Below are positions 21,601 through 33,146 of a stretch of 64,000 nucleotides of DNA, piece after piece. This DNA is from Orobanche coerulescens (taxonomy: Eukaryota > Streptophyta > Magnoliopsida > Lamiales > Orobanchaceae): the NCBI GenBank assembly GCA_033398695.1, contig CM065802.1, forward strand, positions 143,082,096 through 143,146,095. The letters run 5' to 3'. The position numbers and the translations under genes were made by a program. Every line of letters begins with the position of its first letter. The first letter of the stretch is position 1. Under the pieces are notes generated by a model. That model searched no databases, was not told the DNA's origin, and saw only the letters and a program-made list of their open reading frames with translations.

Positions 21601-23146
21601 TGCTGCGCCAGAGACTGAGTGACGTGGAGGGTCAGGAATCCTCCGCTGGGCGCTGCTAACAGATGCAGAATGACGAGGCCTATCATGGCTCCCAACTGAG
21701 TAGTGTACCGGGCTCCTAGAACGTCTATGCATAGGTCCGAAGAAATCCACGATCCCATAAAGCACCCGGCGAGAAACTCGAGCAATAAATCCGGACTCAG
21801 AATCGTCGTACAAGATCGCCTTCAAACGGCGATCGAAGTACTCATCCTGCCGTGTCTGGGTGTGGTCCGGACAAGGAAGTCCGTGGACACAACACACCCT
21901 CTCTGGCTGCCTCTCCCGGTCCGATGTCTCTGCACCATCTACTGGTGGGGTACTCTGCCGGCGTCGCTTCGACACTTTATGTGCCGACTCATATGTAATC
22001 AATTTTCTAGCAGCCTTCTTCAACCTATCCATAACTTTCTTCCTCGGGATCGGCGCAGGCTCATCCTCCTTATTCCTCACAGCTATTCTTACAGGCTTAA
22101 TGAACTTAACGTCATATGGCGAGCCATTCTCAAAGCTCAGGTAGTAGTACTCAGCCTCATCCTCCTCCAGATGCGGTAAAGAGGGAAGTACTTTGTGCTG
22201 CAACAATAGTCATTAAAGCATACCATTAGATGGGCAATCACATAATGTTGAAGAGATGAGTGAAGTTAGGAGAAAATACGTTTACAAATTTATGTACCTT
22301 ATCGTCGAAGAAATGAGTGAAATCACAAAACATCTTCCTCGTAGTCCACATCAAACACCGGGGGACTTGGACAGTTTTATCTCGAATACCACACAATGCT
22401 CCCAATGCAGGAATCATCTCATACGACCATATTTGTAAAGCCCAAACAGGACCATAGAAGTGATAGTCCTTGTGCTCTTGTCCCTCCTTCATGGCAACGT
22501 TGCCTATGTAGTAAGATAAAACCCCAAAGGCATAAGAACCCCAAGGAAACATATCCCACTGCTCGAAATCCTCCACTAATGCCCATGCCCATGTCTCGAC
22601 CATCATGTCGTTACGGCATAGGATAAAGTAGTAGTATATAAGCAAACTGGCAACCTTGACATAATCTCTTATGTCTCTACCAAAATCTCGAGCATTGAAC
22701 CTCTTCCGCAGAACACTAACCTTAATATTTTTGCCATGGAGTATTCTGTGGAAAATACCGTCAGACGGAAGGAGATGGTCGTCCTGGGGATGGAAGGTAG
22801 AGTTTCCAAAATGGAGTCCCGTGATCAAGGCAAAATCACGGGCCGTAAAACGAATGGTCCTCCCGCAAACCTGGAACCACGACTCATCCGGGGGGATTTG
22901 ATCACCCTCCAATTGACGAGCAATCAAGTGATGTAGGGCAGTATTTGAACTCCCATTCCTCCTAACTTTAATCAAGCGCCCCAGGACCCCCTCGGTCAAG
23001 CTCTCGATAGCTCGATCAGCAACAGCGGAATTGCGGCCCATACTTCTTAATGTCTCAATGATCTCTTTAAATACCGCCTCCCGTATGTAAAGATTCACTT
23101 GACGTGTAACAAAACGCAATGTAGGTCTCTGCCATACGCAACCAGT

Positions 23147-23502
23147 CTGCAATATGGACATACAACTCATAAGAATATGATAAAATGCTTAAGAGAACGA
23201 AAAAAAAAATTCTTCCTTGCACACGATCGCATGCACACGATCGATGCCCGTCGTGTGAATACCATCGTGTGCCACACGACAATTCACACGACGGGCAACG
23301 ATCGTGTGCCTGCGATAGTGTGCAAGGCAGGAGCTTTTGCTCTTCTAGCACACGACGGCACACACGATCGACGACCGTCGTGTGTAACCATCGTGCCCAC
23401 GAAAGACCATCGTGTACACGGTGGTCTCATCTTCTTCAGCACGATCATGGGAAGATGAACAACCGTCGTGGCACGATCGTGTGTGAATGAAAATATACTA
23501 AC
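23147..23502 (-). other. Intron 1 of the Ulp1-type gene, unit 1
   Basis: Donor GTTAGT at 23502 and acceptor ATTGCAG at 23147 on the minus strand. It contains palindromic array A6. Confidence 0.6.
23217..23490. repeat. Palindromic array A6 in the Ulp1 gene intron (unit 1)
   Basis: CACGATCG, CGTCGTGTG and CATCGTGTG words. The first part runs from CTTGCACACGATCG to GTGTGCAAGGCAGG, so about 120 bp can form a hairpin. The unit 2 counterpart is 40284-40550. Confidence 0.85.
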
Positions 23503-23774
23503 CGGCGGCTCATTGACGAATTGCTCTTCAGATGGAGTGTCACTAGCGGAACTTCTGGCGTCTTCAGATCCGACTGTGGTAGTCGGAGGTCGACATTTTC
23601 TGGCCGGCGAAGGGTTTCACGACGGGAGAGTTTTTTTGCAGAGAGGAGGAGAGTTTTTTGGCAGAGGAAAATATTGAGTTGTGGGACCGGTTTTTTATTG
23701 TTGTTTCGTTTTAATAATCTTCCTTTTTCTTTTTTTAGGTTTTTTTTTCTTTTAGTGGTAGACTTTAAGGGTAA

Positions 23775-23867
23775 TAAAGTCTTTTAACACATTTTTGGTA
23801 TCAAAAACTTATAGTTTTATGAATGAGGATATATAACTTGTTACTTTTATGCTTTGGTACTAAAAAA
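23775..23867 (-). repeat. MULE right terminal inverted repeat, unit 1
   Basis: Inverted match of 14254-14345, ending GCTTTGGTACTAAAA. Confidence 0.75.
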
Positions 23868-24109
23868 GAGAGATCCCAAATAGTAATAGGAAAACATATT
23901 AATTATCAGAATGTTCCAACAAAATTTTAAGTGCAAAGTAAGAAGAAGAAGAGAAAAACTTGGATGGTGGATAGATCTCTTGATCAATCTTGAATCTTTG
24001 TTGTGGATCCTCTTTATGCCATTGCTTCTTTCCGTCTCTTGGATCGATATAAGAGACATTATCTTGAATCTTGAATCCTTGTTGGAGATCCTCTTTATAG
24101 CCGCCAATG
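23868..24109. other. Unassigned spacer between MULE and fold-back element, unit 1
   Basis: No recognisable gene. It contains an imperfect direct repeat of about 33 bp (near 23990 and 24072, both with GATCCTCTTTAT). It is repeated at 40934-41175. Confidence 0.5.
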
Positions 24110-24119
24110 GCATTTGGTC

Positions 24120-25446
24120 GGGAGAATGGCAAGTTTGGTCAAAAAATATGGCAGAAGTGAGACGTTGAGTCCCGCATTTGTTCCACATGTGATTTTTAGT
24201 CCACAACTTTTAAAAATTGGCAAAGATGGTCCGAAATTGTAATTTTGTGGACTAAATCTGCTTAGCTGGCAGATTTTTGCTTAGGTGGCCAAAATTCACA
24301 TATTGTTAAGTTATTTATTTTTATTTAAAAAAATCTGCAAAATTAAAAAAAAACAAAAAAATTTTGAACTATATTAATATTAAAAAAATATTAAAATTGG
24401 TAATTTTATTTTTAATTCCGGAATATTAATATTGAAAAATAAAAAAAAAGTTTTTTTAAATTCGGAAATTAAAAAATCTAAAAAATTCTGAACTATTTAA
24501 AAAATTCCGAAATTGGTAAATTTATTAAAATATATTAAAAATTTACGAATATTAATATTAATATTAATATTAAAAAATATTAAAAAATCGGTAATTTTAT
24601 TTTTAATTCTGGAATATTAATATTTAAAAATAAAATAAAATTATTTTAAATTCGGAAATTAGAAAATATAAAAAATTCTGAACTATTTAAAAAATTCAGA
24701 AATTAGCAAATTTATTAAAAAAATATTAATATTAATATTAATATTAATATTAAAAAATCGGTGATTTTATTTTTAATTCTCGAATATTAATATTAAAAAA
24801 TAAAAAAAAATTATTTTAAACTTGGAAATTTTTTAACGGTCAGATGCTATCCGAATATTAATAATTTTTTAAATCGTTCAAAATTTTTTAGATTTTCTAA
24901 TTTCTAAATTTAAAATATATTTTTTTTAATTTTTTAAATTAATATTCCAGAATTAAAAATAAAATTACTAATTTCTTAATATTTTCCAATATTAATATTA
25001 ATATTAATATTAATATTAATATTAATATTCGAATTTTTTTAATATTTTTTAATAAATTTACTAATTTCCATTTTTAAATAATTCAGAGTTTTTTAGATTT
25101 TCTAATTTCCGAATTTAAAAGAACTTTTTTTTATTTTTCAATATTAATATTCCTGGATTAAAAATAAAATTACTTATTTTTAATATTTTTTTAATATTAA
25201 TATAGTCCAGAAATTTTTATTTAATTTTGCATATTTTTTAAATAAAAATAATTAAGTTCATAAAATCTGAATTTTGGCCACCTAAGCAAAAATCTGCCAA
25301 CTAAGCAGATTTAGTCTACAAAATTACAATTTCGAACCATCTTTGCCAATTTTTGAAAGTTGTGGACTAAAAATCACACGTGGAACAAATGCGGGACTCA
25401 ACGTCTCACTCCTACCATAATTTTGGACCAAACTTGCTATTCTCCC
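24120..25446. mobile_element. 1.3-kb Mutator-type fold-back element, unit 1/2 junction
   Basis: The whole element is one long inverted repeat centred near 24840. The outer about 170 bp per arm are well conserved (GGGAGAATGGCAAGTTTGG at the left end) and the inner parts are AATATTAATATT-rich. GCATTTGGTC on the left and GCATTTGGCC on the right form a 9-10 bp target duplication, the Mutator signature. There is no coding capacity. Confidence 0.85.
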
Positions 25447-26077
25447 GCATTTGGCCTGACCTGTGTGCTTTAGGACATGTTTCTGCTGGCATTTAACATA
25501 CAGGACCTGGAAACCGGTCCGACCCGTATCGCCTTAAACTCACCGACAACGATCCACACCTGGGTCTAGTGGGTGAGGCCAGTGAAATACATCAACTCAT
25601 ATAATTTGATTAATTAATATATGCCTTTCACTTGTAATATTGCTATAATATGTGGGTTGGAGTCCAACTTCTATATGGTTTCTCCAATATTATGTACTCT
25701 TTTAGAGAAATTTCCTTTGCTTGTTTGACTGTTGACGAAGTCTTTTGATTTGCCTCACCTGGTGATAGTTTTGATGTATTTACTGTCAAAAAAATTATAT
25801 TGAATGTTGATATTTATATAGTCTTGTACATATTATACGAATATAGAACAAACACAAATAGAATACATAAATCCGGTATCTGTTGCTGTTCCATTTAGCG
25901 CACCCTTTTCCATCTCACCTTCAGTAAGTGGAGAGGTTAATTTCCATTGCCAATTTTGGAAGTTTGCGTTTTCGAGGGCGCTTTACTCATTATTTCTGTT
26001 GAAGTTTCTGTTTTATTTCATAAAGCTACAAAAAGAAATCAGTGGGGTTGTTCCTGAGATTTTTATGTTTCTTTTAG
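25447..26077 (+). other. DUF604 intron 1 sequence, copy 2
   Basis: Near-identical to 11258-11888, with the acceptor TTTCTTTTAG intact. Confidence 0.6.
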
Positions 26078-26620
26078 ATTGATATAAGAGGCAATCCTTT
26101 CGGTGTCCTGGCGGCACATCCATTGGCACTTTTAGTTTCTCTTCATCACCTCGACTACGTCGAGCCATTATTTACAAACCAGACTCAGCTCGACACGTTG
26201 AGAGCCTTAATGGAAGCTTATGATCTTGATCCTTCCAGGACCCTGCAACAATGTTTTTGTTACCATCATAGGAATAAATGGTCAGTTTCAATTGCATGGG
26301 GCTATACTGTACAAATATACCCGACTTTGTTGACGGCCAGGGAGCTGGAAATACCACTACTAAATTTCCAAACGTGGAGGAGTTGGAAAGAGGGACCTTT
26401 CACGTTCAATACTCGTCCACTGAGCTCTGATCCGTGTAAAAATCCAGTTGTCTTTTATTTAAACTCAGCCAAGAAGGGCCCCGCTAGCGAGACGGTGTCG
26501 AGTTCTATAAAGTTTGTCAAGAAGCCAGTAAAGAATTGCAACAGGCATTACGCTCGTGCTACGGCTATTAACAAGATCATCGTTTCAGTGCCGAAAATGG
26601 ATCCTCATGATTGGAAGCAG
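26078..26620 (+). CDS. DUF604 glycosyltransferase exon 2, copy 2
   Basis: A 543-bp exon of 181 open codons with intact acceptor (TTTTAG/ATT) and donor (CAG/GTTCGT). Protein differences from copy 1 are few (Val for Ile in NPVVFYLN, Ser for Tyr in SSSIKFVKK, Asn for Thr in LLNFQTW). It has no exon 1 of its own; it could be used only as an internal exon of a transcript starting at 10262. Confidence 0.75.
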
Positions 26621-26700
26621 GTTCGTATCTCCTAATTTTATGTTGAAGAAGCAAGTCTTGATCTTAGCTTTTGAGTTCATATAGAAAGTTTTATGCATTA

Positions 26701-27564
26701 TGTTGAGTATTGGTCCGAATCGGATGGCAAATTATTACAATACTTATAACAAATATAACTATTACACGAATCTACTCGGGATAGGGATTAGGGATTACAC
26801 AACTTCTAATTAAAATGAATCAAACAAAAACTGAAAAATTTAAGAACAGTGAGTGAAGGAAATGCAAACCAAACGGCCGTAGCCGATCGGAAGTGATGTC
26901 ACTGTCGGAGAAACAGCCCGGCTCAGTCCTCCGTCTCTGTAGCCACGTCCAGGACTCACAAGACCCGCGACCAGCACCAGAAAACGAAAAACCCACCACC
27001 GGACCGGAAGCAACCACCGGAGGAATCAAAGCACTCAGCAAGATTCAACCGAAACGAACCCCAGAAACCTCAGATCCCGAATTCTCACAAGCCTCACCCA
27101 CAAGACACTCAATTATTTCACAGAGAAAAATCGAGGTAATCAAAAAATATCACTTGTTCTCTCTTCGTTTTGTTGTGCTTTCATCTCACACGGAAATGAA
27201 ATTTATAGGAGAATCGGAACAACAAACGAAGAGAGGAAATCGGAAAAGATTTAGTTTCCATATCGGAAGAACAGGGTCAACCGAGGAGAAGAGGAAAGAA
27301 AATCGGGAGAGATAAGGGAGGGTGGAGGCGGACGGTGAAAAGGAGAAAATGAGGGGTAGGGTTAGCAGGGGTAAGGGTTTTATATTAGGGCAAATATAAA
27401 ACCAACGGCCGAGATTAAAAGATGCCAAATAAATGGCCAGGATTAATCTCATGATATTGGGCTGCTTCCAAAGGTTCCGGGCCGGGTCCGTTTTTGAGGT
27501 GGGCTGCAGGAGATTTAATTTGGGCCCTCATAATTTTAATCATTTGGGCCAAATAAACCCAACA
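26701..27564 (-). repeat. Copia LTR (3' LTR), unit 2 copy
   Basis: 864 bp, TGTTGAG to CCCAACA, same family as the LTRs of the full element in unit 3. Confidence 0.9.
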
Positions 27565-27778
27565 AATCTCCACCTGGGCCAAATGAGTCATCGGGGTACA
27601 TAAGGGAGACAGAGGTCATCACCGTCGTAGGACATCACCTGCACACAAAACACAAAGTAAGTACAGGTAATCACAAAGAAAGGTAGCAGTCACTAAGACA
27701 GCAGGATTATCACAAAGATAGCAAAAAAATAATTCACTAAGAATGCAAAGCCATCACAAAGAAGGCAAAGACTAAGAG

Positions 27779-28420
27779 TTAGTCTTGAGTTCCCAAGTTC
27801 AGAAGGTCGGTGCAGGACACGAACTTCTCCAAAGGCAAGCATTTGGTGCCCATATCTGCAGGATTGAATTTTGAAGGAATTTTTCCAAGCTCAAGTTCAC
27901 CTTTTTCAACAATGTCACGAATAAAATGAAATTTAACATCAATATGTTTAGTGCGGTCATGAAAGACAGGATTTTTGCATAGCTGAATTCTAGATTGACT
28001 ATCCGAAAATACCACGACTTTTTCTTTCAGAAAACCGATTTCGGATAAAAGACCCTTTAGCCATATGGCTTCTTTAAATGCCTCAGTTGTAGCAACATAT
28101 TCAGATTCAGTTGTAGATAAAGCAACAACATTCTGTAACTGAGATTTCCAACTAATGCAAGAGCCACAAAGGGTAAACACATAAGAGGTCGTGGATTTTC
28201 GATTGTCACGATCATTAGCAAAGTTAGAATCTACATATCCAACAAGTTTAACACCATCACCAGATTTAGAAAACTTAATACCAACATCCACAGAGGATTT
28301 CAGATAACGGAGAAGCCACTTCAAGGCTTCCCAATGTGGCATACCATGATTAGACATGTATATACTCAAGCAACTAACCGAATAGGCTATATCAGGTCTG
28401 GTACTAACCATGAGATACAT
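27779..28420 (-). pseudogene. Copia pol fragment: end of RT and RNase H, unit 2
   Basis: Same fragment as 13590-14231, cut at the same copia base. It keeps TTESEYVATTEAFKEAIWL, where unit 1 has Phe for Ser. Confidence 0.9.
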
Positions 28421-28865
28421 AAAACTATAAGTTTTTGGTACCATTTTAATACCAAAGCATAAAATTGATAAGTTCTATATCCTCATTCATAAAATTATAA
28501 GTTTTTGGTACCATTTTGATTAAAAAGACTAAAATGTCCTCTCTTTTGTTGTATTGTTGACTTCTCTCTTTTTTTTATTTATTTAATTTAAACTACTTTT
28601 CTTCTCTTTTTTCTTTTTTACTTTCCTCCTCCGATCGATATTAATGTCCAAGAACCAAAATTTAACTACAAACATATACATAAAAACAACACAACCATTT
28701 TATTTTTGACAAAGGGTCTCTCAAAAAATCTTATAGAAATCACAAGATTGTTCGAAAATAAAAGTTGACGTTGAAATAGGACTTCATTTGTCGTGCTTCT
28801 GAGTTCATAAAGAAGGTATGCATCATTATTTGAACGATGAAAAAAAAATTCCAGATCTGTTCTTA

Positions 28866-29075
28866 CGGACACGATCGCTGCACACGATGGGAAGCCACCG
28901 TGTGCAACGATCGTACGCAACGACCTTAACATCGTGTGCAACACTAACGTGTACACGATCGTTTAACACGATCGTCTAAAATCGTGTGCAGCGATCGTGT
29001 TCATGGACAGAAACTTGCACACGATCACTGCACACGGTAGTATACGACCGTGTGCATCGGTCGTGTCCAAGGCAG
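28866..29075. repeat. Palindromic array A1 (unit 2)
   Basis: Counterpart of 14672-14905, slightly shorter by loss of one internal word. Confidence 0.85.
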
Positions 29076-30161
29076 ACAGTTTTATAATATTGTTCGCTCA
29101 TTTTTCTGAATAGTTAATCATCCTTTTGTAATCAGATGTCGTGGCAGCGTATTTTGATACATCACGGTGGTCATTGGGAGCGATCGACATATGTAGACGG
29201 GGACTCCTTTTTTGTCTATATCGACACGAGCAAAGTTAGTTGTGCAAACCTCGTGGGGGTTATCAGAGAGGGTTTGGGTGGTCCAAATGAGTCCGATTAC
29301 AAATTATGGTACTTGACACACATGGCCAAAGGAAACAAAGTATCCTATTACGGGGCGATACCGAGATACTTCGATTACTTGTAGAATACAAGGAGGATCC
29401 TGAGGTCTATGTTGAGAACAGCAGCTCCTCCACTCCCGAGGTTAATATGGGATGTAGCAGCTCGAGAGTAGAGCCCGGCAACATAAATTATGACATGCCT
29501 TCCAAAGAGTATCAATACGAGGAAGATGAGGAAGATGAAGAGGTGCATACATCCGAAGATGAAGATTGTTGTAAAGACTTGCTTGAGTCACTATCTGCGG
29601 AATTTCTTGCTTGGGTTCGCCAACCGGCCCAAATGTATAGGATTATGAGTCGTCGGAACTTCTCATCCGACCATCAATCTGCGAGCGAGCATGAGCATCT
29701 ACAATCAATGCGTAACTGGATCATTCCATTTCCGGACCCCGGTAGTGCCGGGACTTTGGGTTAGGTCGAGCAGCCTCCACCTAAGCACGGCTAGAGGTGG
29801 GGTCCACCTTTCGTTTGAAGACAGAGTTGAGGATAACTGTAGGAATGTATCATTTGGAAAACATGCTATAGTGTATCACTGATCGTTCCGCCGATAAACG
29901 TATAGTATTTGTCTGTAAGAGTGGGCGAAGAAATTGTCAGTTTAGGTTGTGTGCTATTGAGGGTGCAACTATTTGGAGAATTACTAAGTTGACATTGGAG
30001 CACAAATTGCCACCCGATTTGAACCGTCTTTGCACGATCGGTCACTTCTGAGGTTGCCGCCCATTATTTTGCTAAAAGATTGACCGGTGAGGGGGTCACT
30101 TTGAGGCCAAAGGAGATGATTGCATAGATGTGTAGGGAGTACGGCATTGACATGCTATACA

Positions 30162-30166
30162 GTTTT
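30162..30166. repeat. Target-site duplication (left) of the solo LTR
   Basis: GTTTT, repeated at 33147-33151. Confidence 0.85.
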
Positions 30167-33146
30167 TGTAATATCCGCAATTTCGGATTTCCGGTAATTT
30201 TCATTTTTCGGCGGAGGTCCGTTTCGAAAACTCGCTTTTGACCGTTTCGTCATTCGGAGAATATTTAATTCTGCACTTTTTGTCATCCGAGTTCGTTTCG
30301 GTATCGTTTTGTTGAGTTCCGTGTCCTTAAACGACTTTTCCGCACTTGAGTTCGATTCTCGCGAATCTCGTCCGAAACTGTTGTTTCGAGTTTCTCGGAA
30401 GTTCATTTAATGTTATTATTCATGTTGTAAGCTTCGGTTTGGTGTTTCGATCGTGTATCAGGTATTTCGGACGTTTTGGGCCATTTTCGTAATTTCCCAA
30501 AGTTTTGGGTAATTACTTCCGTTGTCGGATTCCGAGCCTTCGGGTGGTCGGAATTGTGTGTTCTCTTAGCTCTTAGATTCGTCCTTGCGAGTACGTCGTA
30601 ACCGTATCATCGATTCGTATTCAGGTTCGGGTTTCGGGGTCGTTCGGGCCGTCGGAGTTGGCCCCGGCCGACATGGTCGCAATGCAGGCCCAGGCGATCG
30701 CCGAGTCACGGCCGGTAGTGATCGGCGGCTCTGGCGAGTCACGGCCGGTAGTGATCGGCGGCTTCCGGCCGAAAGCGGCCGTAGGGCCGCGGCACATCTT
30801 TGGCGGGGCCGCGGCACACTCTGTGGCATTTTTCGCCAAACCGATCGCACCGGTGCCGCGGCACACTCGGCCGAGCCGCGGCACACCGCCGACCACCGGG
30901 AGCCATTTTTGGGCTCGTCGCGCACACTCCATGGGCCGCGGCACACCGTGCGGCTATTTAAGGCCCATCGACGTTTTCTCGCCATTTTCTCCTTCTTCCA
31001 CTTCTCTCCCGGTCCGGAGTTGTTCCTATCATGGAGAGATGTTGTTTGTCAACAAATCCATGAAGTTTTGGAGTTCATATCATCAATCATCCATCCTATA
31101 ACATCCCTTGATCGAGCGAATCAGTCGATTTTCTAGAAATCTAATTTTGGGGATTTTGGGTATTTTGTTCGATTTCGCCCGCTTAATCCGATTTAACTTA
31201 AGATTGTGATGGATTGATGATTATTTGGATGTATTGTATCATTTCACTTGTTAACCCATGGTCGGATCGTATCGATTCGTTATTTTGGTCGAGTTCTTGA
31301 CCGACGCCTTGAAGGTGTCCCAGAAATGTCATAGAGGGGTTTTCGGGCGTTCTACGATTATTCTTCCTCATATGATCGATGATTTATTGAATTTATGTTG
31401 TTAGGGTCGAATTCTTGTGAAGAACTCGAGTCGAAACCCTTCCGTTCATTGTCTTCTTCGGGGTCCGAGCTTCCTGGCCAAACCGTGTTCTTCTGAGCGT
31501 TTGGCGTGGTTATTAAGGCAAGTATCTTACTATACGACTTGTATCTTGCGACTAGTAATTGCGTATGAGATGTATGATGACTTTGCTTGCCTTCGTAAAT
31601 ATGTTCCGTTTGAGTTGGTTGTGTTTTCCGCAATTTGAAGGCTTTGTGATAATAGTGTTATATCAGTATACGTGTTAGGCGTTGTGCCATTTGTGCAGGA
31701 ATGCGACGTACATATGGGATGGTTGTACACTTGGTTGTACAATGTATTGTGTACCGAATGTGTGTTATGTTGGTTAAATGTCGTTGATTGATGATAGTTG
31801 TTGCGAGTGTCGAGGTTGTGTTATGTGCGTGCAATGTACGATTTTGTGGTGATCAAGGTGATTGATTAATTGTGCTCATTGTTGTATGTAATGTGAATGT
31901 GAATATGTGTGTGACCGCTAAGTTCACTCGTGTTGGTTCGACGGGACCTACGAGGATTCGTGGCAGTGGACTACGGGATCAAAACTTAGTGAGGTACTGA
32001 GGTCCAATCGTGCTGGTCTGACGAGGCCTACGATAACGCATGACAGTGGACCATGAGTTTCGGACACATTGCGTCCAACCGGGTGAGCTCGACGGGGCTT
32101 ACGGTGACACGTGGCAGTGGACTACGGTGTCAGGACTGTGTGTGTGATTGTTGTGATTGATATAGTCCGTGCGGGTTGTTATGCCTACGGAGACACGTGA
32201 CAGTGGATCACGGTGTCGGAATTGGTTATGTTTGGTTAATAGTCCGTGTGGGTTGTTGAACTTACGGAGACACGTGACAGTGGATCACGGTGTCGGAATT
32301 GATTATGTTTGTTTAATTGTGCGTGATGTAGTCCGTGCGGGTTGTTGAACCTACGGAAACACGTGACAGTGGATCACGGTGTCATGAGCATGATACTTTT
32401 CAAATCAAAGTTTTTACAGGAAAAGTTTTAAGAAAGAATGTTGGGCCGAGCCCCACGAGATTTATGGAAATGTTTCCGGTATTGTAAATCGTTGAATTAT
32501 GAAACAAGTTTTGGGTTAAGGCCCTTAAGTTTTTCGAAAGGTTTTGTGAATCAGGACTTGAGGTCTTAAGGTTTTGAAATTCTAAAATTCGAGATGATAA
32601 TCTTATTTTCAATGCTTCATAGCTTATCTTCTCTTGTGAAAATCTCCGGAATATTTGATACTTGATTATTATATTTGATCACGATTATTAATTGCTTGTT
32701 ACATTTCGTATGATTTGATACTTGCACTAGTAAAACAAAGGAGTTTTACTAACCCCGAGTAATCGGGGGTGGATGGCATTTTGCGTCCGGTACATGCATT
32801 CAGGGAGCAACACAGGATTGGCACAAGAGGAAGACGATCTGCGATACTAAACATGAGTCGAGAGTTATTTTGATTTTGTTGTGTTGTCGAGTTGATTTGA
32901 TCTTCCGTCAGTATTGTATTTCGACCCCTGTGTGGGTAATGTTATTTAAGTCAGTTTTGTCGATTGGGTTGTGTGACCTCATCGGTCTGTGTATTCACGT
33001 GTAAGTGACCATATCGATCTGTATCATTTTATTGTTTGACCCTGGTCGGGCAAGCATTTGGTTGTTTATGGATGTTTAGCCTGGTAGATCCTTGTGGAAA
33101 GGGTCTACGGCGTGTAATATTCCCATACGGTTTTGGGGATGTTACA
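30167..33146 (+). mobile_element. Solo Ty3-gypsy LTR inserted in MURA of unit 2
   Basis: 2,980 bp, beginning TGTAATATCCGC and ending GGGGATGTTACA, flanked by perfect GTTTT duplications and absent from unit 1. The long LTR with TGTAA...TTACA ends fits a Ty3-gypsy element, perhaps Tekay/Del or Tat-like. No internal domain is present, so it is a recombination product of two LTRs. It has a GC-rich U3 (30640-30960) and a tandem array (31925-32390). A related copy lies inverted at 62217-64000. Confidence 0.85.
31925..32390 (+). repeat. About 60-bp tandem repeats inside the solo LTR
   Basis: Roughly seven units, each with ACACGTGACAGTGGATCAC or a variant (for example GTGGCAGTGGACTACGG) and GTCCGTGCGGGTTGTTG or TGTTGGTTCGACGGG. 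Confidence 0.8.

Larger units (their letters stand above)
20053..23596 (-). pseudogene. DUF1985 / Ulp1-like cysteine protease gene of the MULE, unit 1
   Basis: Minus-strand exons by splice signals and phase: a doubtful first exon (23596-23503), 23146-22298 (283 codons; DUF1985 core FTARDFALITGLHFGN), 22197-20847, 20766-20602 and 20478-20053. The last encodes the C48 (Ulp1) domain: His in DQSHWVTIKID, Asp in VELYDSLS, Gln and Cys in QNDNHSCGPFACMYLDRL, so the catalytic residues are present. The third exon carries a His/Ser/Gln-rich repeat and is one base out of frame near 21440. ATG at 23594-23596 stops within 11 codons, so the true start is unclear. Such proteases may act on SUMO-like substrates; the function in MULEs is unknown. 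Confidence 0.8.
14254..23867. mobile_element. Mutator-like element carrying MURA and an Ulp1 protease gene, unit 1
   Basis: The element is about 9.6 kb with roughly 90-bp inverted ends (14254-14345 and 23775-23867; TACCAAAGCATAAAA outermost, CCTCATTCATAAAA further in). It carries a rightward transposase gene, a small leftward ORF and a leftward DUF1985/Ulp1 protease gene. MULEs with captured Ulp1-like proteases are known in plants (Kaonashi type). No 9-bp target duplication is seen, perhaps because the left end is rearranged. Confidence 0.85.
11077..25265. repeat. Tandem segmental duplication, unit 1
   Basis: This block and 25266-42322 share the same order and near-identical sequence: inverted-repeat right arm, DUF604 exon 2, copia LTR and 3' pol, MULE, unique spacer, fold-back element. 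Its left edge abuts DUF604 exon 1, with the short shared sequence TCTG at the join. Matching features are offset by about 14.19 kb. Confidence 0.9.

Noticed and set aside
23911..24168. 85-codon plus-strand ORF present identically in units 1 and 2
   Set aside because: It crosses from the spacer into the fold-back element; identity reflects the recent duplication, not constraint.
30585..31136. 183-codon plus-strand ORF and overlapping minus-strand frames in the solo LTR
   Set aside because: The GC-rich U3 of the LTR keeps frames open on several strands at once; no domain.
31925..32390. Regular repeat spacing suggestive of a CRISPR array
   Set aside because: Plant nuclear sequence; units are contiguous tandem repeats without unique spacers, and the block is internal to an LTR. 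The same applies to 17035-17415, 56690-57020 and 62955-63265.
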